The notes under the pieces are model-generated. The model was not told where the DNA came from, did no database searches, and saw nothing but the letters and a program-made list of their open reading frames with translations. Shown piece by piece: positions 1 to 7,487 of a stretch of 29,268 nucleotides of DNA. How positions within the stretch are numbered: position 1 is the first letter of the stretch; every line of letters starts with the position of its first letter. The stretch covers positions 1-29,268 of the forward strand of contig JAZUPW010000064.1 in assembly GCA_045605385.1 (NCBI GenBank), given 5' to 3'. Both the position numbers and the translations under genes were made by a program. The DNA comes from SIG607 sp045605385 (lineage in GTDB: Bacteria; Bacillota; Clostridia; Oscillospirales; Acutalibacteraceae).

Positions 1-1
1 A

Positions 2-166
2 TATGCAAAAGAACTCCTTTCAGCTTGTGAAATATGGGCAAAAGAAATTGGATGCAGTGAGTTTGCCAGTGATTGCGAGATAGACAATATGGATAGTTTC
101 AAATTCCATATGGCAATGGGATTTGATGAAGCAAATCGTATCATTTGCTTCAAGAAAAGATTGTAA
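2..166 (+). CDS. GNAT acetyltransferase, aminoglycoside 6'-N-acetyltransferase-like, C-terminal fragment
   Basis: The first complete frame gives 54 residues ending at TAA 164-166; the 5' part lies outside the window. The translation contains EFASDCEIDN, then FHMAMGF and EANRIICFKK. This matches the C-terminal signature of AAC(6')-type GNAT enzymes, which transfer acetyl from acetyl-CoA to the 6'-amino group of aminoglycosides; the segment covers the last strands and helix of the acetyltransferase fold. It is inferred to be cytoplasmic. Only about a third of a usual protein (roughly 145-185 aa) is visible, so the acetyl-CoA loop cannot be checked. Chromosomal relatives may act on other amines, so resistance is not demonstrated. 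A strong hairpin terminator follows about 125 bp downstream. Confidence 0.75.
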   Translation, partial: YAKELLSACEIWAKEIGCSEFASDCEIDNMDSFKFHMAMGFDEANRIICFKKRL

Positions 167-200
167 ACAGTCCTCTAAACTATAATTTATCGAATAGATG

Positions 201-290
201 ATATTTGTTTAGAAAAGGGTTTTAGGTTCTCTTAACAAGTGGAAAATGTGCCGTACATTCTCCCTGCTTGTAACGGTATGAGACAAATAT
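201..290. other. Possible structured RNA segment (nested inverted repeats)
   Basis: ATATTTGT at 201-208 is complementary to ACAAATAT at 283-290. Inside lies an imperfect hairpin, 235-271, with arms ACAAG/CTTGT and GGAAAATGT/ACATTCTCC. It sits between the acetyltransferase stop and the terminator at 292. It could be a structured 3' UTR or a decayed repeat; no known RNA family was recognised. Confidence 0.3.
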
Positions 291-291
291 T

Positions 292-325
292 AAACGGATG
301 TGTAGAATTTCTGCACATCCGTTTT
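292..325 (+). terminator. Rho-independent terminator after the acetyltransferase gene
   Basis: An 11-bp perfect stem, AAACGGATGTG (292-302) with CACATCCGTTT (314-324), is followed by a short T run. It is placed to end the transcript of the truncated acetyltransferase gene. Confidence 0.75.
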
Positions 326-350
326 ACTATCTCAAAAAGTATTTTATATA

Positions 351-470
351 GTGATATTGTGAGACAGGTCTCACAGTGATATTTTATTCGCCCTAAACTG
401 CCGTAGGCAATATCACTCGGCGTTAGTCGAATATCACTGCGAAGCAATATAACTCGCCAAAGGCAAATAA
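351..470. repeat. Cluster of AATATCACT repeats and mini-hairpins
   Basis: Two AGTGATATT-type copies (351-358 and 375-383) flank an 8-bp inverted repeat TGTGAGAC/GTCTCACA (358-375). From about 398 there is a degenerate array in which AATATCACT (409-417, 430-438) and AATATAACT (446-454) alternate with tiny hairpins: GCC-gta-GGC, CG-gcgtta-GTCG, GC-gaa-GC and GCC-aaa-GGC. Unit length is about 16-21 bp. No ORF of note fits here. I read it as an intergenic MITE/REP-like repeat; similar motifs are from memory common in gut Clostridia, but that needs a genome search. Confidence 0.5.
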
Positions 471-474
471 AACC

Positions 475-502
475 GGGGTTGTGTCCTTACGGATACAACC
501 CC
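475..502. repeat. 12-bp hairpin repeat (REP-like or bidirectional terminator)
   Basis: GGGGTTGTGTCC (475-486) pairs with GGATACAACCCC (491-502), loop TTAC, with one G-U pair. It lies 25 bp past the stop of the minus-strand 3D-domain gene. The T-tract is weak on both strands, so it may be a short dispersed palindromic repeat rather than a classic terminator. Confidence 0.55.
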
Positions 503-526
503 TACGAATCGGGATTTTTGCGTCAA

Positions 527-1432
527 TTAGTAAACAAAGTAAATGTAGATGTCTCTTCTGCCGAAAGCTCTGCAAGCGGCTTCGGTTGCGAAGAATAAGT
601 CTACGTTTGTGGGGCGGCTTTTAATAAATCCGCCTGTATCGGCTGCAACTGCATAACCGTAGGTGTATCTTCCGTCGGCAGAAACTATATACATTTTTGT
701 GCCGTAAGGAATAACGTTGGGGTTAACTGCAATATAGCCGGGCTGTGGGTTAACGCCTGTAGAACAACGGTAGCCTGTGTAGGTATAGGCTGTTGCCTGA
801 ACTTTTGTTACCGAAGTGTAATTAATGGGAAGTCCGTTTTCATCAAGCGGGATTTCAATATCGGGAACAAGTGTTGAAATAGTACCGTTGGCATTACCCT
901 GAACGTCAACGTCGCTCACGGTAGGAATAACTGCATTACTTACCGCGGGAATCGGGTCGGGTTCGGGTTCAACATAAGGAACAATATCAATGTAAGTTTC
1001 TTTTTCTAAAACTGTATCAAGCGATAAGTTAAGCATATCCTTTTCGTTAATACTGAAACCTGCTTTTTCAATTGCTTCTGCTACAGTGCATTTTTCGGTT
1101 AAAACCGAATTAGTAGTATCTCCGTATGTCACGTACACGTTAAAGGTGGGTGAAACTTCTATTGTAAGGAAGTTACCGTCTTTCTGTGTATCCTTAATAT
1201 TATAATCTTCGGTGTATCCTGCATAGTCAAGAATTCCTGCTATGTCTGATTTTAAAGTGTAAAGCTTTGTTGTTGTTTTACCGTCTGAAATAGAAACAAC
1301 GTTAAATGAAAGGCAAAAGAATGTTGCCACAAAAGCCGTAAGGATTGCCATTCCCGTAAGACCTATCTGACGTGAATGGAAGTGAACATACGAATAAATG
1401 TTTTGGTTTACTCGTCTTATAAAAGCCAGCAT
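527..1432 (-). CDS. Membrane-anchored DUF348 + 3D-domain cell-wall protein (YabE/YocH-like)
   Basis: 301 aa. Residues about 24-46 form one hydrophobic segment that should act as an uncleaved signal anchor. Two DUF348-type ubiquitin-like domains follow (about 48-95 and 104-152), then a Pro/Val/Ser-rich linker, then a C-terminal 3D domain (about 213-301). The 3D domain shows ATAYTYTG, IAVNPNVIPYGTKMYI and the acidic signature AADTGGFI...NVDLFF. 3D domains have an MltA-like double-psi barrel fold, and the family is linked to peptidoglycan lysis in resuscitation or stationary phase. The classical YabE layout has a G5 domain before 3D; I see none here. The ATG at 1432 is preferred over the upstream in-frame TTG (1435) because GGAG lies 7 nt before the ATG. 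A TTGACA/TATAAT promoter lies upstream. Confidence 0.85.
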   Translation of the reverse strand: MLAFIRRVNQNIYSYVHFHSRQIGLTGMAILTAFVATFFCLSFNVVSISDGKTTTKLYTLKSDIAGILDYAGYTEDYNIKDTQKDGNFLTIEVSPTFNVYVTYGDTTNSVLTEKCTVAEAIEKAGFSINEKDMLNLSLDTVLEKETYIDIVPYVEPEPDPIPAVSNAVIPTVSDVDVQGNANGTISTLVPDIEIPLDENGLPINYTSVTKVQATAYTYTGYRCSTGVNPQPGYIAVNPNVIPYGTKMYIVSADGRYTYGYAVAADTGGFIKSRPTNVDLFFATEAACRAFGRRDIYIYFVY

Positions 1433-1508
1433 CAAAAAACTCCTTTTCTTTTTTGGGCCCGTTTAAACAGACCTTGATTACAGAACAAAAATCTGACGCA
1501 CGAAAGTT

Positions 1509-1536
1509 ATTATATCCCAAAAAAATGAATTGTCAA
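1509..1536 (-). promoter_or_regulatory. SigmaA-type promoter of the 3D-domain gene
   Basis: On the minus strand, TTGACA (1531-1536) and TATAAT (1509-1514) are separated by 16 bp. The leader to the ATG at 1432 is about 70 nt. Confidence 0.75.
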
Positions 1537-1736
1537 ACGAAAAACGGGGTATGATTTTGTTAAAAATGCACAAATAAAGTTACAAAAACCAAAAAGTAAC
1601 AAAAATGTAACCTTTATAAAAGCCATAAATTACCAATTTTTACCACTTAAGTTGTGCAAAGTAACAGTTTTTGGGGTATATATTATCGCAAACCGCCCAA
1701 AAGATGTAGTAAAATATCAAATTTTGTTTAAATTTC
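1537..1736. other. AT-rich intergenic stretch between divergent promoters
   Basis: No gene or RNA family is recognised. It contains loosely repeated GTTACAAAAA / AGTAACAAAAATGTAAC words (about 1580-1612), which may be a regulator site or chance in AT-rich DNA. Confidence 0.3.
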
Positions 1737-1765
1737 TTTACATTTTATACACTATATGGTATAAT
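1737..1765 (+). promoter_or_regulatory. Promoter of the uracil permease gene (extended -10)
   Basis: TTTACA (1737-1742), a 17-bp spacer, and TATAAT (1760-1765) preceded by TGG, giving an extended -10. The leader is about 135 nt and ends in a small hairpin, ATATTGCAG/CTGCAAATAT, just before the ribosome site. No purine, PyrR or other known riboswitch consensus was found in the leader. Confidence 0.8.
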
Positions 1766-1909
1766 CTGTAAGGTTGGTTCTTATATAATGTATATGCAAA
1801 GGACAAGCTTTTATTCGCAAAATGTTGTTTCGGTAAATTCAGCTATTTAAAAGCTGTTTTACATATATAAATATATTGCAGTTTTTCTGCAAATATGGAG
1901 GAGATAAAA

Positions 1910-3286
1910 ATGAAACTCATTTACGGCGTAAATGACAAACCCAAGTTCGGTCAGGTGATCGTATTTGCAATTCAGCAGTTACTTGCTATTATGGCGGCTA
2001 CAATTGCGGTTCCTGCAATAGTAGGTAACGGAATGACTGCTTCTGCAGCCCTTTTCGGCGCAGGTGTGGGAACAATTGTGTATCAGCTTTTCACAAAATT
2101 CAGAAGCCCCGTTTTCCTTGGTTCATCCTTTGCTTTCATAGGTTCTATGGTTGCGGCTTTCGCAGGCGCTGCTTCGGCTTATGCAGGTTTTATGGGACTA
2201 GTTCTCGGCGCAGTATTCGCAGGTCTTGTTTATGTTGTTATTGCTATAGTTGTTAAGGCTGTAGGCGTTAACTGGATAAACAAACTTATGCCTCCCGTTG
2301 TTATCGGCCCCACAGTTGCTATTATCGGTCTTTCTCTTGCAGGCGCTGCCATTAAAGACGTTTTCTCTTACGGCGCACAGGACGGTAACGGCTCCTTTAT
2401 AATGAGTGGCTTTAGCTGGGTATCGTTTATCTGCGCTATTGTTACTTTAGTGGTTGTTGTTCTTTGCTCTACTTACGGCAAGAAAATGACAAAACTTATT
2501 CCTTTCATTATCGGTATACTTGCAGGCTACGTTGTTGGTCTTATTTTCACAGTTATCGGTTATTCTGCAAACATAGATGCTCTTAAGATTATTGATTTTG
2601 CTCCCTTTAAGGCGCTTGTTGAAAACGGTGTTAACTTAAGCACGTTTGTTGCTGTTCCCGAATTCACCTTCCTTACCGCTTTAAAAGGCGTTGGCGAAAT
2701 TGACGGCGCTTATATTGCTACAGTTGCCGTTGCTTACGTTCCTGTTGCTTTTGTTGTATTTGCAGAACATATTGCTGACCACAAGAATCTTTCTTCCATT
2801 ATTGAAAAAGATCTTCTTGATGACCCAGGTCTTTCCAGAACACTTCTTGGTGACGGCGTAGGTTCAATGGTTGGCGCATTCTTCGGCGGCTGCCCGAACA
2901 CCACTTACGGCGAATCTGTTGGTTGTGTAGCAATTACACGTAACGCTTCTGTTGTTACTATTACAACAACCGCCATTATGGCACTTCTTATTTCCTTCGT
3001 TTCACCCTTTGTTGCATTCCTCGATTCTATTCCCGGTTGTGTAATGGGCGGCGTTTGCATCACTCTTTACGGATTTATTGCTGTATCGGGTCTTAAAATG
3101 ATTCAGAAGGTTGACCTTGAAAACAACGCTAACCTCTTCACCGTTTCTGTAATTCTTATTGCAGGTATCGGCGGAATGGCAATGAAGATTGGTCCTGTAA
3201 CCATTACTGCTATTGCTTGCGCTTTAATTCTTGGTATCATCATTAACGCTCTTCTTTCTAAAAATAGGGAAGAATCTGCCGAATAA
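1910..3286 (+). CDS. Uracil permease (NCS2 nucleobase:cation symporter)
   Basis: 458 aa integral membrane protein of the NCS2 family, expected to have 14 membrane segments. It should import uracil (or a related nucleobase) with protons for pyrimidine salvage. Visible hallmarks are SSFAF (72-76), AEHIADHKN (285-293, whose Glu286 matches the UraA Glu241 position) and PNTTYGES (329-336, whose Glu335 matches UraA Glu290). The PNTTYGE form favours uracil over xanthine/urate; the substrate remains inferred. The start is ATG 1910: the upstream in-frame ATG at 1895 overlaps the GGAGGAG ribosome site (1897-1903), which serves 1910 with 6-nt spacing. No terminator separates this gene from the thiT promoter, whose -35 box begins four bases past the stop codon. 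Confidence 0.9.
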   Translation: MKLIYGVNDKPKFGQVIVFAIQQLLAIMAATIAVPAIVGNGMTASAALFGAGVGTIVYQLFTKFRSPVFLGSSFAFIGSMVAAFAGAASAYAGFMGLVLGAVFAGLVYVVIAIVVKAVGVNWINKLMPPVVIGPTVAIIGLSLAGAAIKDVFSYGAQDGNGSFIMSGFSWVSFICAIVTLVVVVLCSTYGKKMTKLIPFIIGILAGYVVGLIFTVIGYSANIDALKIIDFAPFKALVENGVNLSTFVAVPEFTFLTALKGVGEIDGAYIATVAVAYVPVAFVVFAEHIADHKNLSSIIEKDLLDDPGLSRTLLGDGVGSMVGAFFGGCPNTTYGESVGCVAITRNASVVTITTTAIMALLISFVSPFVAFLDSIPGCVMGGVCITLYGFIAVSGLKMIQKVDLENNANLFTVSVILIAGIGGMAMKIGPVTITAIACALILGIIINALLSKNREESAE

Positions 3287-3289
3287 TCC

Positions 3290-3317
3290 TTGACAAAGCA
3301 AAATAAAGTGATATAAT
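3290..3317 (+). promoter_or_regulatory. Promoter of the TPP riboswitch/thiT transcript
   Basis: TTGACA (3290-3295), 16-bp spacer, TATAAT (3312-3317). Transcription should begin near 3324, just before the riboswitch. Confidence 0.85.
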
Positions 3318-3325
3318 AACTTTAA

Positions 3326-3418
3326 CAAAAGGGAGCTTGATTGACTCAGGCTGAGAGGAAGCCATACTGCTTCGACCTATAACCTGATGCGGATAATGCC
3401 GCCGTAGGATAATAGTTC
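3326..3418 (+). ncRNA. TPP riboswitch (THI element)
   Basis: The core motifs are in order: GGGAGC (3331-3336), CTGAGA (3351-3356), AACCTGAT (about 3381-3388), GGATAATGC (about 3391-3399) and CGTAGGA (about 3403-3409). These are the conserved pyrimidine- and pyrophosphate-sensor segments of the thiamine pyrophosphate aptamer. The outer P1 stem is weak and I could not assign it with certainty. A terminator follows within 20 nt and thiT lies beyond it, so this should be transcriptional OFF control by TPP. Confidence 0.95.
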
Positions 3419-3432
3419 TATTGGTGTAATTT

Positions 3433-3467
3433 AAGCCGCAGTGTGTTTTTAACGCTGCGGCTTTTTT
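3433..3467 (+). terminator. Riboswitch-controlled terminator
   Basis: AAGCCGCAGTG (3433-3443) pairs with CGCTGCGGCTT (3453-3463, one G-U pair), followed by a T run to 3467. It lies between the TPP aptamer and thiT, the usual place of the expression platform. Confidence 0.85.
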
Positions 3468-3514
3468 ATAAGCAATAGAAATTTCTTGCAGGTTTTCCTT
3501 TTGTAAACTAAACA

Positions 3515-3530
3515 GACGGGAAAACCCGTC
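3515..3530 (+). other. Small hairpin just before the thiT ribosome site
   Basis: GACGGG (3515-3520), loop AAAA, CCCGTC (3525-3530), without a T run. It lies 5 nt upstream of the AAGAGG ribosome-binding site. It could shape translation or protect the processed mRNA 5' end. Confidence 0.4.
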
Positions 3531-3549
3531 GGAAAAGAGGAAAAAGAAA

Positions 3550-4101
3550 ATGAAAATGAAAAAACAAACGTTGTACGCAATGACCGAAAGCGCTGTTCTT
3601 GTCGCTTTGGCGGTTATACTCACCTTTTTCGAAATCGAAATCGGTGCGCTCGGAGGCTCTATAAACCTTGTTATGGTGCCGCTGCTTGTAATCGCTTACC
3701 GTCACGGGTTGCCCTTTGGTATAGCATCGGGACTTGTATTCGGTCTTGTTAAATGCGTTATGAGCGAGGGTATGGGCTACGGTTTGCCGTCAATACTGCT
3801 TGATTACGTGTTGGCTTACGGCGCAATTGGTGTTGCGGGTATTTTTAAAGGTAAATCAAAATGTCTTGAATTAAGCGCTTTTGTAGGCTCATTTGCCCGT
3901 TACATAATACACGTAATAAGCGGTGTCACAATATATATGATAACCGTACCTACCGAAGTAATGGGAAAAATGATTGGTAATCCGTTCATTTATTCGCTGC
4001 TATATAATATGGTATATATGTTGCCAAGTACGGTACTTGCAATAATAGTAATGTCTTTGCTTCGTTATCCGCTTAAAAGACTTAATAAGCCGACAAAATA
4101 A
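3550..4101 (+). CDS. thiT: Thiamine transporter ThiT, ECF S component
   Basis: 183 aa, six predicted hydrophobic segments, the usual size of ThiT. It binds thiamine at the outer face and works with an energy-coupling factor module (EcfA, EcfA', EcfT) encoded elsewhere. Family signatures are MTESAVLVALAVIL near the N terminus (residues 11-24), GGSINLVMVPLLVIAYRHG in the middle and LLDYVLAYGAIG, which carries the aromatic residues of the thiamine pocket. The start is ATG 3550, 9 nt after AAGAGG. Control by the upstream TPP riboswitch strongly supports thiamine as substrate. A bidirectional terminator at 4121 separates it from the convergent rpsI. Confidence 0.93.
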   Translation: MKMKKQTLYAMTESAVLVALAVILTFFEIEIGALGGSINLVMVPLLVIAYRHGLPFGIASGLVFGLVKCVMSEGMGYGLPSILLDYVLAYGAIGVAGIFKGKSKCLELSAFVGSFARYIIHVISGVTIYMITVPTEVMGKMIGNPFIYSLLYNMVYMLPSTVLAIIVMSLLRYPLKRLNKPTK

Positions 4102-4120
4102 GATGATATAAAAAACAAAA

Positions 4121-4150
4121 AAACCGACAGAAATGAATCTGTCGGTTTTT
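4121..4150. terminator. Bidirectional terminator between thiT and rpsI
   Basis: An 11-bp perfect stem, AAACCGACAGA (4121-4131) with TCTGTCGGTTT (4138-4148), has T runs on both sides (plus-strand T to 4150; A run before it on the minus side). It serves both convergent transcripts. Confidence 0.85.
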
Positions 4151-4177
4151 GTTGTGAAATAAGTTCTTGTAAACGAA

Positions 4178-4576
4178 TTAACGTTTGCTGAACTGAGGTG
4201 CACGACGTGCGCCTTTGAGACCGTATTTCTTTCTTTCCTTCATTCGAGGATCACGAGTGAGGAATCCGGCCTTCTTGAGTTCTGCACGAAGTTCTTCATC
4301 ATACTGAAGTAATGCACGAGCAACGCCGTGACGGATAGCACCGGCCTGACCGGTAACACCGCCGCCTGCAACACGGCAAACAATATCAAACTTTTCGGTA
4401 TTGTTTGTAAGTGCTAAAGGCTGACGAACGATAAGCTTTAAGGTTTCAAGACCAAAGTAATCGTCAATATCTCTGTCGTTAATTGTGATTTTGCCTGTAC
4501 CGTTGTACACGCGAACGCGGGCTACAGAACTTTTTCTTCTGCCGGTACCGTAAAAATATGGTTTTCCTTCAAACAT
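4178..4576 (-). CDS. rpsI: 30S ribosomal protein S9 (uS9)
   Basis: 132 aa, full length. The N terminus YFYGTGRRKSSVARVRV, the central RQPLALTNN and GGGVTGQAGAIRHGVARAL, and the C-terminal basic tail ending QFSKR are diagnostic of S9, whose last Arg contacts the P-site tRNA. It lies 18 bp downstream of rplM in the conserved rplM-rpsI operon. The GGGAG ribosome site precedes the ATG at 4576. Confidence 0.98.
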   Translation of the reverse strand: MFEGKPYFYGTGRRKSSVARVRVYNGTGKITINDRDIDDYFGLETLKLIVRQPLALTNNTEKFDIVCRVAGGGVTGQAGAIRHGVARALLQYDEELRAELKKAGFLTRDPRMKERKKYGLKGARRAPQFSKR

Positions 4577-4594
4577 TGTTTCTGCTCCCTTCTA

Positions 4595-5020
4595 TTATTC
4601 TACGATTTCAGGCTTCTGAGCAACCTGTGCGTATTCGGCACCCTTATAAACGTGAAGGCGTGTAAGAGCCTTTCTGCCAATAGTGGTGTCGGGAACCATG
4701 CCTTTAACTGCAAGTTCCATAGCAAGTTCAGGACGAGTAGCCATTAAAGTGGAATACTTAACTTCCTTTAAGTGACCGATGTAACCGGTATGACGGCGAT
4801 AAAACTTGTCGTTAAGTTTGTTACCTGTAAGAACAGCCTGTTCTGCATTAATAACAATAACGAAGTCACCGCAGTCAACATTAGGTGTGAATTCAGGTTT
4901 GCCCTTGCCTCTTAAAAGGTCAGCAACCTTAACGGCAGTGCGGCCTAACGGCTTACCTGCAGCATCCACAATATACCATTTGCGCTGTACTTCAGCGGGT
5001 TTTGCCATAAATGTAGACAT
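4595..5020 (-). CDS. rplM: 50S ribosomal protein L13 (uL13)
   Basis: 141 aa. Signatures are WYIVDAAGKPLGRTAVKVADLLRG, FTPNVDCGDFVIVINA and KFYRRHTGYIGHLK, followed by AVKGMVPDTTIGRKALTRLHVY. L13 is an early assembly protein of the large subunit. The frame is open upstream to 5086, but the ATG at 5020 has GGAGG at the proper distance (GGAGGAAATCAATATG) and fits family length; the longer start would lie inside the promoter. Confidence 0.98.
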   Translation of the reverse strand: MSTFMAKPAEVQRKWYIVDAAGKPLGRTAVKVADLLRGKGKPEFTPNVDCGDFVIVINAEQAVLTGNKLNDKFYRRHTGYIGHLKEVKYSTLMATRPELAMELAVKGMVPDTTIGRKALTRLHVYKGAEYAQVAQKPEIVE

Positions 5021-5054
5021 ATTGATTTCCTCCAAATAAATTTTTACCTTGAGT

Positions 5055-5083
5055 ATACTATCATAATTAAAGAACTTTGTCAA
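5055..5083 (-). promoter_or_regulatory. rplM-rpsI promoter with A/T-rich UP-like upstream
   Basis: On the minus strand, TTGACA (5078-5083), 17-bp spacer, TAGTAT (5055-5060). The bases immediately upstream (5084-5112) are nearly pure A/T tracts resembling an UP element, expected for a strong ribosomal promoter. Confidence 0.75.
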
Positions 5084-5089
5084 CAATTA

Positions 5090-5200
5090 TTTTTAAAAAA
5101 TTTAATTTACAATTTACAATCTTTAATTTTCTTTTATTTTCTTTAATTTTCTTTTGTTTTCTAATGTACGATTTTTAAAAAATTTTTCACAAAAACAACA
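5090..5200. repeat. Low-complexity AT-rich region
   Basis: Imperfect repeats of TTTAATTTTCTTTT and AATTTACAATTTACAAT. No coding potential. It separates the rplM promoter from the glutamine synthetase terminator. Confidence 0.5.
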
Positions 5201-5236
5201 AAAAACCTTCCTTTTTGAACTTAAAGGAAGGTTTTT
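5201..5236 (-). terminator. Terminator of the glutamine synthetase gene
   Basis: A 14-bp perfect stem, AAAAACCTTCCTTT (5201-5214) with AAAGGAAGGTTTTT (5223-5236), lies directly past the stop codon; the minus strand then reads a T-rich tail. Confidence 0.85.
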
Positions 5237-5244
5237 ATTATCAA

Positions 5245-7326
5245 TTAAATTGAAAAAAGCAGTTCATCATAGGTTGGGTAAGGCAGGTAATCTTTAGCAA
5301 GTAACGCTTCGCCTTTATCAACCGATTTTCTTAAAACTTCAAGACTATTTAAAATTTCATCGCGGCAAACGGCGGCTTTCTCAAAGTCTTCTTTAATTGA
5401 AAGCGCTTTTTCAATTGCAGTTTCAAGTGCAGCCTTTTCCTTATATATAGCTTCACTTAATTCGCTTAGGTGCTTTGCGGTTTCTTTTTCGTAAGAGTTT
5501 TTAAGTCCTGCTGCGGTTTTACTTTCGGCAGAGTTAATAAGCGCAACAGCATATTCCGAAAATGCGGGTAAAATTTGTCCGTTTAACATAGAAAGCGCGG
5601 TTTTGCCTTCTATCATTACCACCTTGCTGTAGTTTTCAACAAGTACCGAAGTACGGGAACGCAATTCGGTTTCGGAATAAATTTTATGACGTGCAAAAAG
5701 GTCAAGGTTTTTTTCATCGCAATAATGCGATAAAGCCGAAACAGTGTCTCTTAAATTCAAAAGACCTCTGTTTTTGGCTTCTGCTTCCCAGTCTTCAGAA
5801 TAACCGTCACCGCCGAAAATAATGCGTTTGTGTTTTGCATAGGTTTCTTTTATTAATGTATAAGCCTCTGCTTCAATATCTTTTGCATTTTCAAGTCTTT
5901 CAGAAAACTCATCAAATACGTCGGCAACAATTGTATTAAGAATTGTGTTTGTGCAGGAAATTGAATCTGCCGAACCCGGCATACGGAATTCAAACTTGTT
6001 ACCCGTAAAGGCAAAAGGCGAAGTTCTGTTGCGGTCGGTGTTGTCTTTTCTTATATAAGGAAGTATATCAGCGCCTATGTAAAGTTTTTCGCGGCCTTTT
6101 TCAATATATTTCTTGCCGTTTTCAATAGAATCAAGAATTGCGGTAAGTTCATCGCCAAGGAACATAGAAATAATTGCGGGTGGGGCTTCGTGTGCGCCTA
6201 AACGGTGGTCATTACCTGCCGAAGCAACCGAAAGTCTTAATAAATCCTGATGTTCATCTACCGCCTTAATAACGGCGCAAAGAATTAGTAAGAACTGTGT
6301 GTTTTCACTTGGCGTTTTGCCTGGGTTCAACAAATTAACGCCTTCATCGGTGCAAAGCGACCAGTTGTTATGCTTACCGCTGCCGTTAACACCAAGGAAA
6401 GGTTTTTCGTGTAACAGACAAACCATACCGTGCTTTTCGGCTACGTTTTTCATAATTTCCATTGTAAGCTGGTTGTGGTCGGTAGCAATACTTACCGTTG
6501 TAAACACAGGAGCCATTTCGTGCTGAGCAGGAGCCGCCTCGTTGTGTTTGGTTTTAGAAAGTATACCTTTTCTCCACAATTCGTTGTCAAGGTCTTTCAT
6601 AAAAGCAGAAATACGGGGCTTTATAACACCGTAATAATGGTCGCTTAATTCCTGTGCTTTTGGGGGTAAAGCGCCAAAAAGTGTTCTGCCGCAGAACTTT
6701 AAGTCATCGCGCTTGTTAAAGAGTTCTTTATCAACCAAAAAATATTCCTGTTCTGCGCCAACCGTTGGATAAACGCTTTTTATATTTTTGTTTCCAAACA
6801 ACTTTAAAAAGCGAAGGGAGGACTTGTCCAATGCCTGAATAGAACGAAGTAAAGGAGTCTTTTTATCAAGCGATTCGCCGCCGAAAGAACAAAAGGCGGT
6901 TGGAATACAAAGAGAACCGTCTTTAACAAAAGCGTAAGAGGAAGGATCCCAAGCGGTATATCCTCTGGCTTCAAAGGTAACTCTTAGTCCGCCCGAGGGA
7001 AAAGAAGAACCGTCGGCTTCGCCTTTGATAAGTTCCTTGCCCGAAAATTCCATAATAACGCCTTCGGCAGACGGCGCTACAAAACTATTGTGTTTTTCTG
7101 CAGTAATGCCTGTCATGGGTTGGAACCAATGTGTAAAATGGGTTGCGCCTTTTTCAATAGCCCAATCCTTCATAGCGTTGGCAACGGTACCCGCAATACT
7201 GCGGTCAAGTTCGCTGCCTTCTTCTGCAGTTTTCTTTAATCCTTTATAAACGTCTTCGGGCAGACGTTCTTTCATGGCGGAATCGCCAAAAACGTCACAA
7301 CCGAAAAATTCTGTTACTTTTTCCAT
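5245..7326 (-). CDS. glnN: Glutamine synthetase type III
   Basis: 693 aa, the usual size of GSIII (about 700 aa; type I is about 450). It joins glutamate and ammonia with ATP to make glutamine, in a cytoplasmic dodecamer. Visible motifs are VGAEQEYFLVDK (189-200, metal-binding glutamates), HNEAAPAQHEMAP (261-273), GVNGSGKHNNWS (312-323) and, near 440-460, NRTSPFAF followed by KFEFRMPGSADS. The start at 7326 is chosen because GGAGGT (7331-7336) lies just upstream; the earlier in-frame ATG (7338) overlaps that site. A monocistronic unit: its own consensus promoter lies upstream and a strong terminator downstream. No PII or amt gene is adjacent. Confidence 0.95.
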   Translation of the reverse strand: MEKVTEFFGCDVFGDSAMKERLPEDVYKGLKKTAEEGSELDRSIAGTVANAMKDWAIEKGATHFTHWFQPMTGITAEKHNSFVAPSAEGVIMEFSGKELIKGEADGSSFPSGGLRVTFEARGYTAWDPSSYAFVKDGSLCIPTAFCSFGGESLDKKTPLLRSIQALDKSSLRFLKLFGNKNIKSVYPTVGAEQEYFLVDKELFNKRDDLKFCGRTLFGALPPKAQELSDHYYGVIKPRISAFMKDLDNELWRKGILSKTKHNEAAPAQHEMAPVFTTVSIATDHNQLTMEIMKNVAEKHGMVCLLHEKPFLGVNGSGKHNNWSLCTDEGVNLLNPGKTPSENTQFLLILCAVIKAVDEHQDLLRLSVASAGNDHRLGAHEAPPAIISMFLGDELTAILDSIENGKKYIEKGREKLYIGADILPYIRKDNTDRNRTSPFAFTGNKFEFRMPGSADSISCTNTILNTIVADVFDEFSERLENAKDIEAEAYTLIKETYAKHKRIIFGGDGYSEDWEAEAKNRGLLNLRDTVSALSHYCDEKNLDLFARHKIYSETELRSRTSVLVENYSKVVMIEGKTALSMLNGQILPAFSEYAVALINSAESKTAAGLKNSYEKETAKHLSELSEAIYKEKAALETAIEKALSIKEDFEKAAVCRDEILNSLEVLRKSVDKGEALLAKDYLPYPTYDELLFSI

Positions 7327-7359
7327 AGTAACCTCCATAATATATATGTATACATAATA

Positions 7360-7388
7360 AGTATATAACTAAATATAATGTTTGTCAA
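7360..7388 (-). promoter_or_regulatory. glnN promoter
   Basis: On the minus strand, TTGACA (7383-7388), 17-bp spacer, TATACT (7360-7365). The leader of about 25 nt contains no known regulatory RNA. Confidence 0.8.
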
Positions 7389-7453
7389 ATAAAGATTTAA
7401 TTTTAATAATTAATAAAATATAGGTGATGATATGTTGCCTCTTTTTTTATGGA

Positions 7454-7487
7454 TAAAAAACACTCGTTCCAAAGAACGAGTGTTTTT
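7454..7487 (-). terminator. Terminator of the tRNA-Arg gene
   Basis: AAAAACACTCGTTC-type arm (7456-7469) pairs with GAACGAGTGTTTT (7474-7487), followed on the minus strand by a T run. The first base overlaps the encoded CCA end. Confidence 0.85.

Noticed and set aside
1268..1290. Dockerin in protein A or B
   Set aside because: The calcium-loop pattern occurs only near the end of protein C (24700-24884); A and B end in a different shared module.
1772..1909. Purine or pyrimidine riboswitch before the uracil permease
   Set aside because: No conserved aptamer motif or terminator/antiterminator pair; only a small hairpin near the ribosome site.
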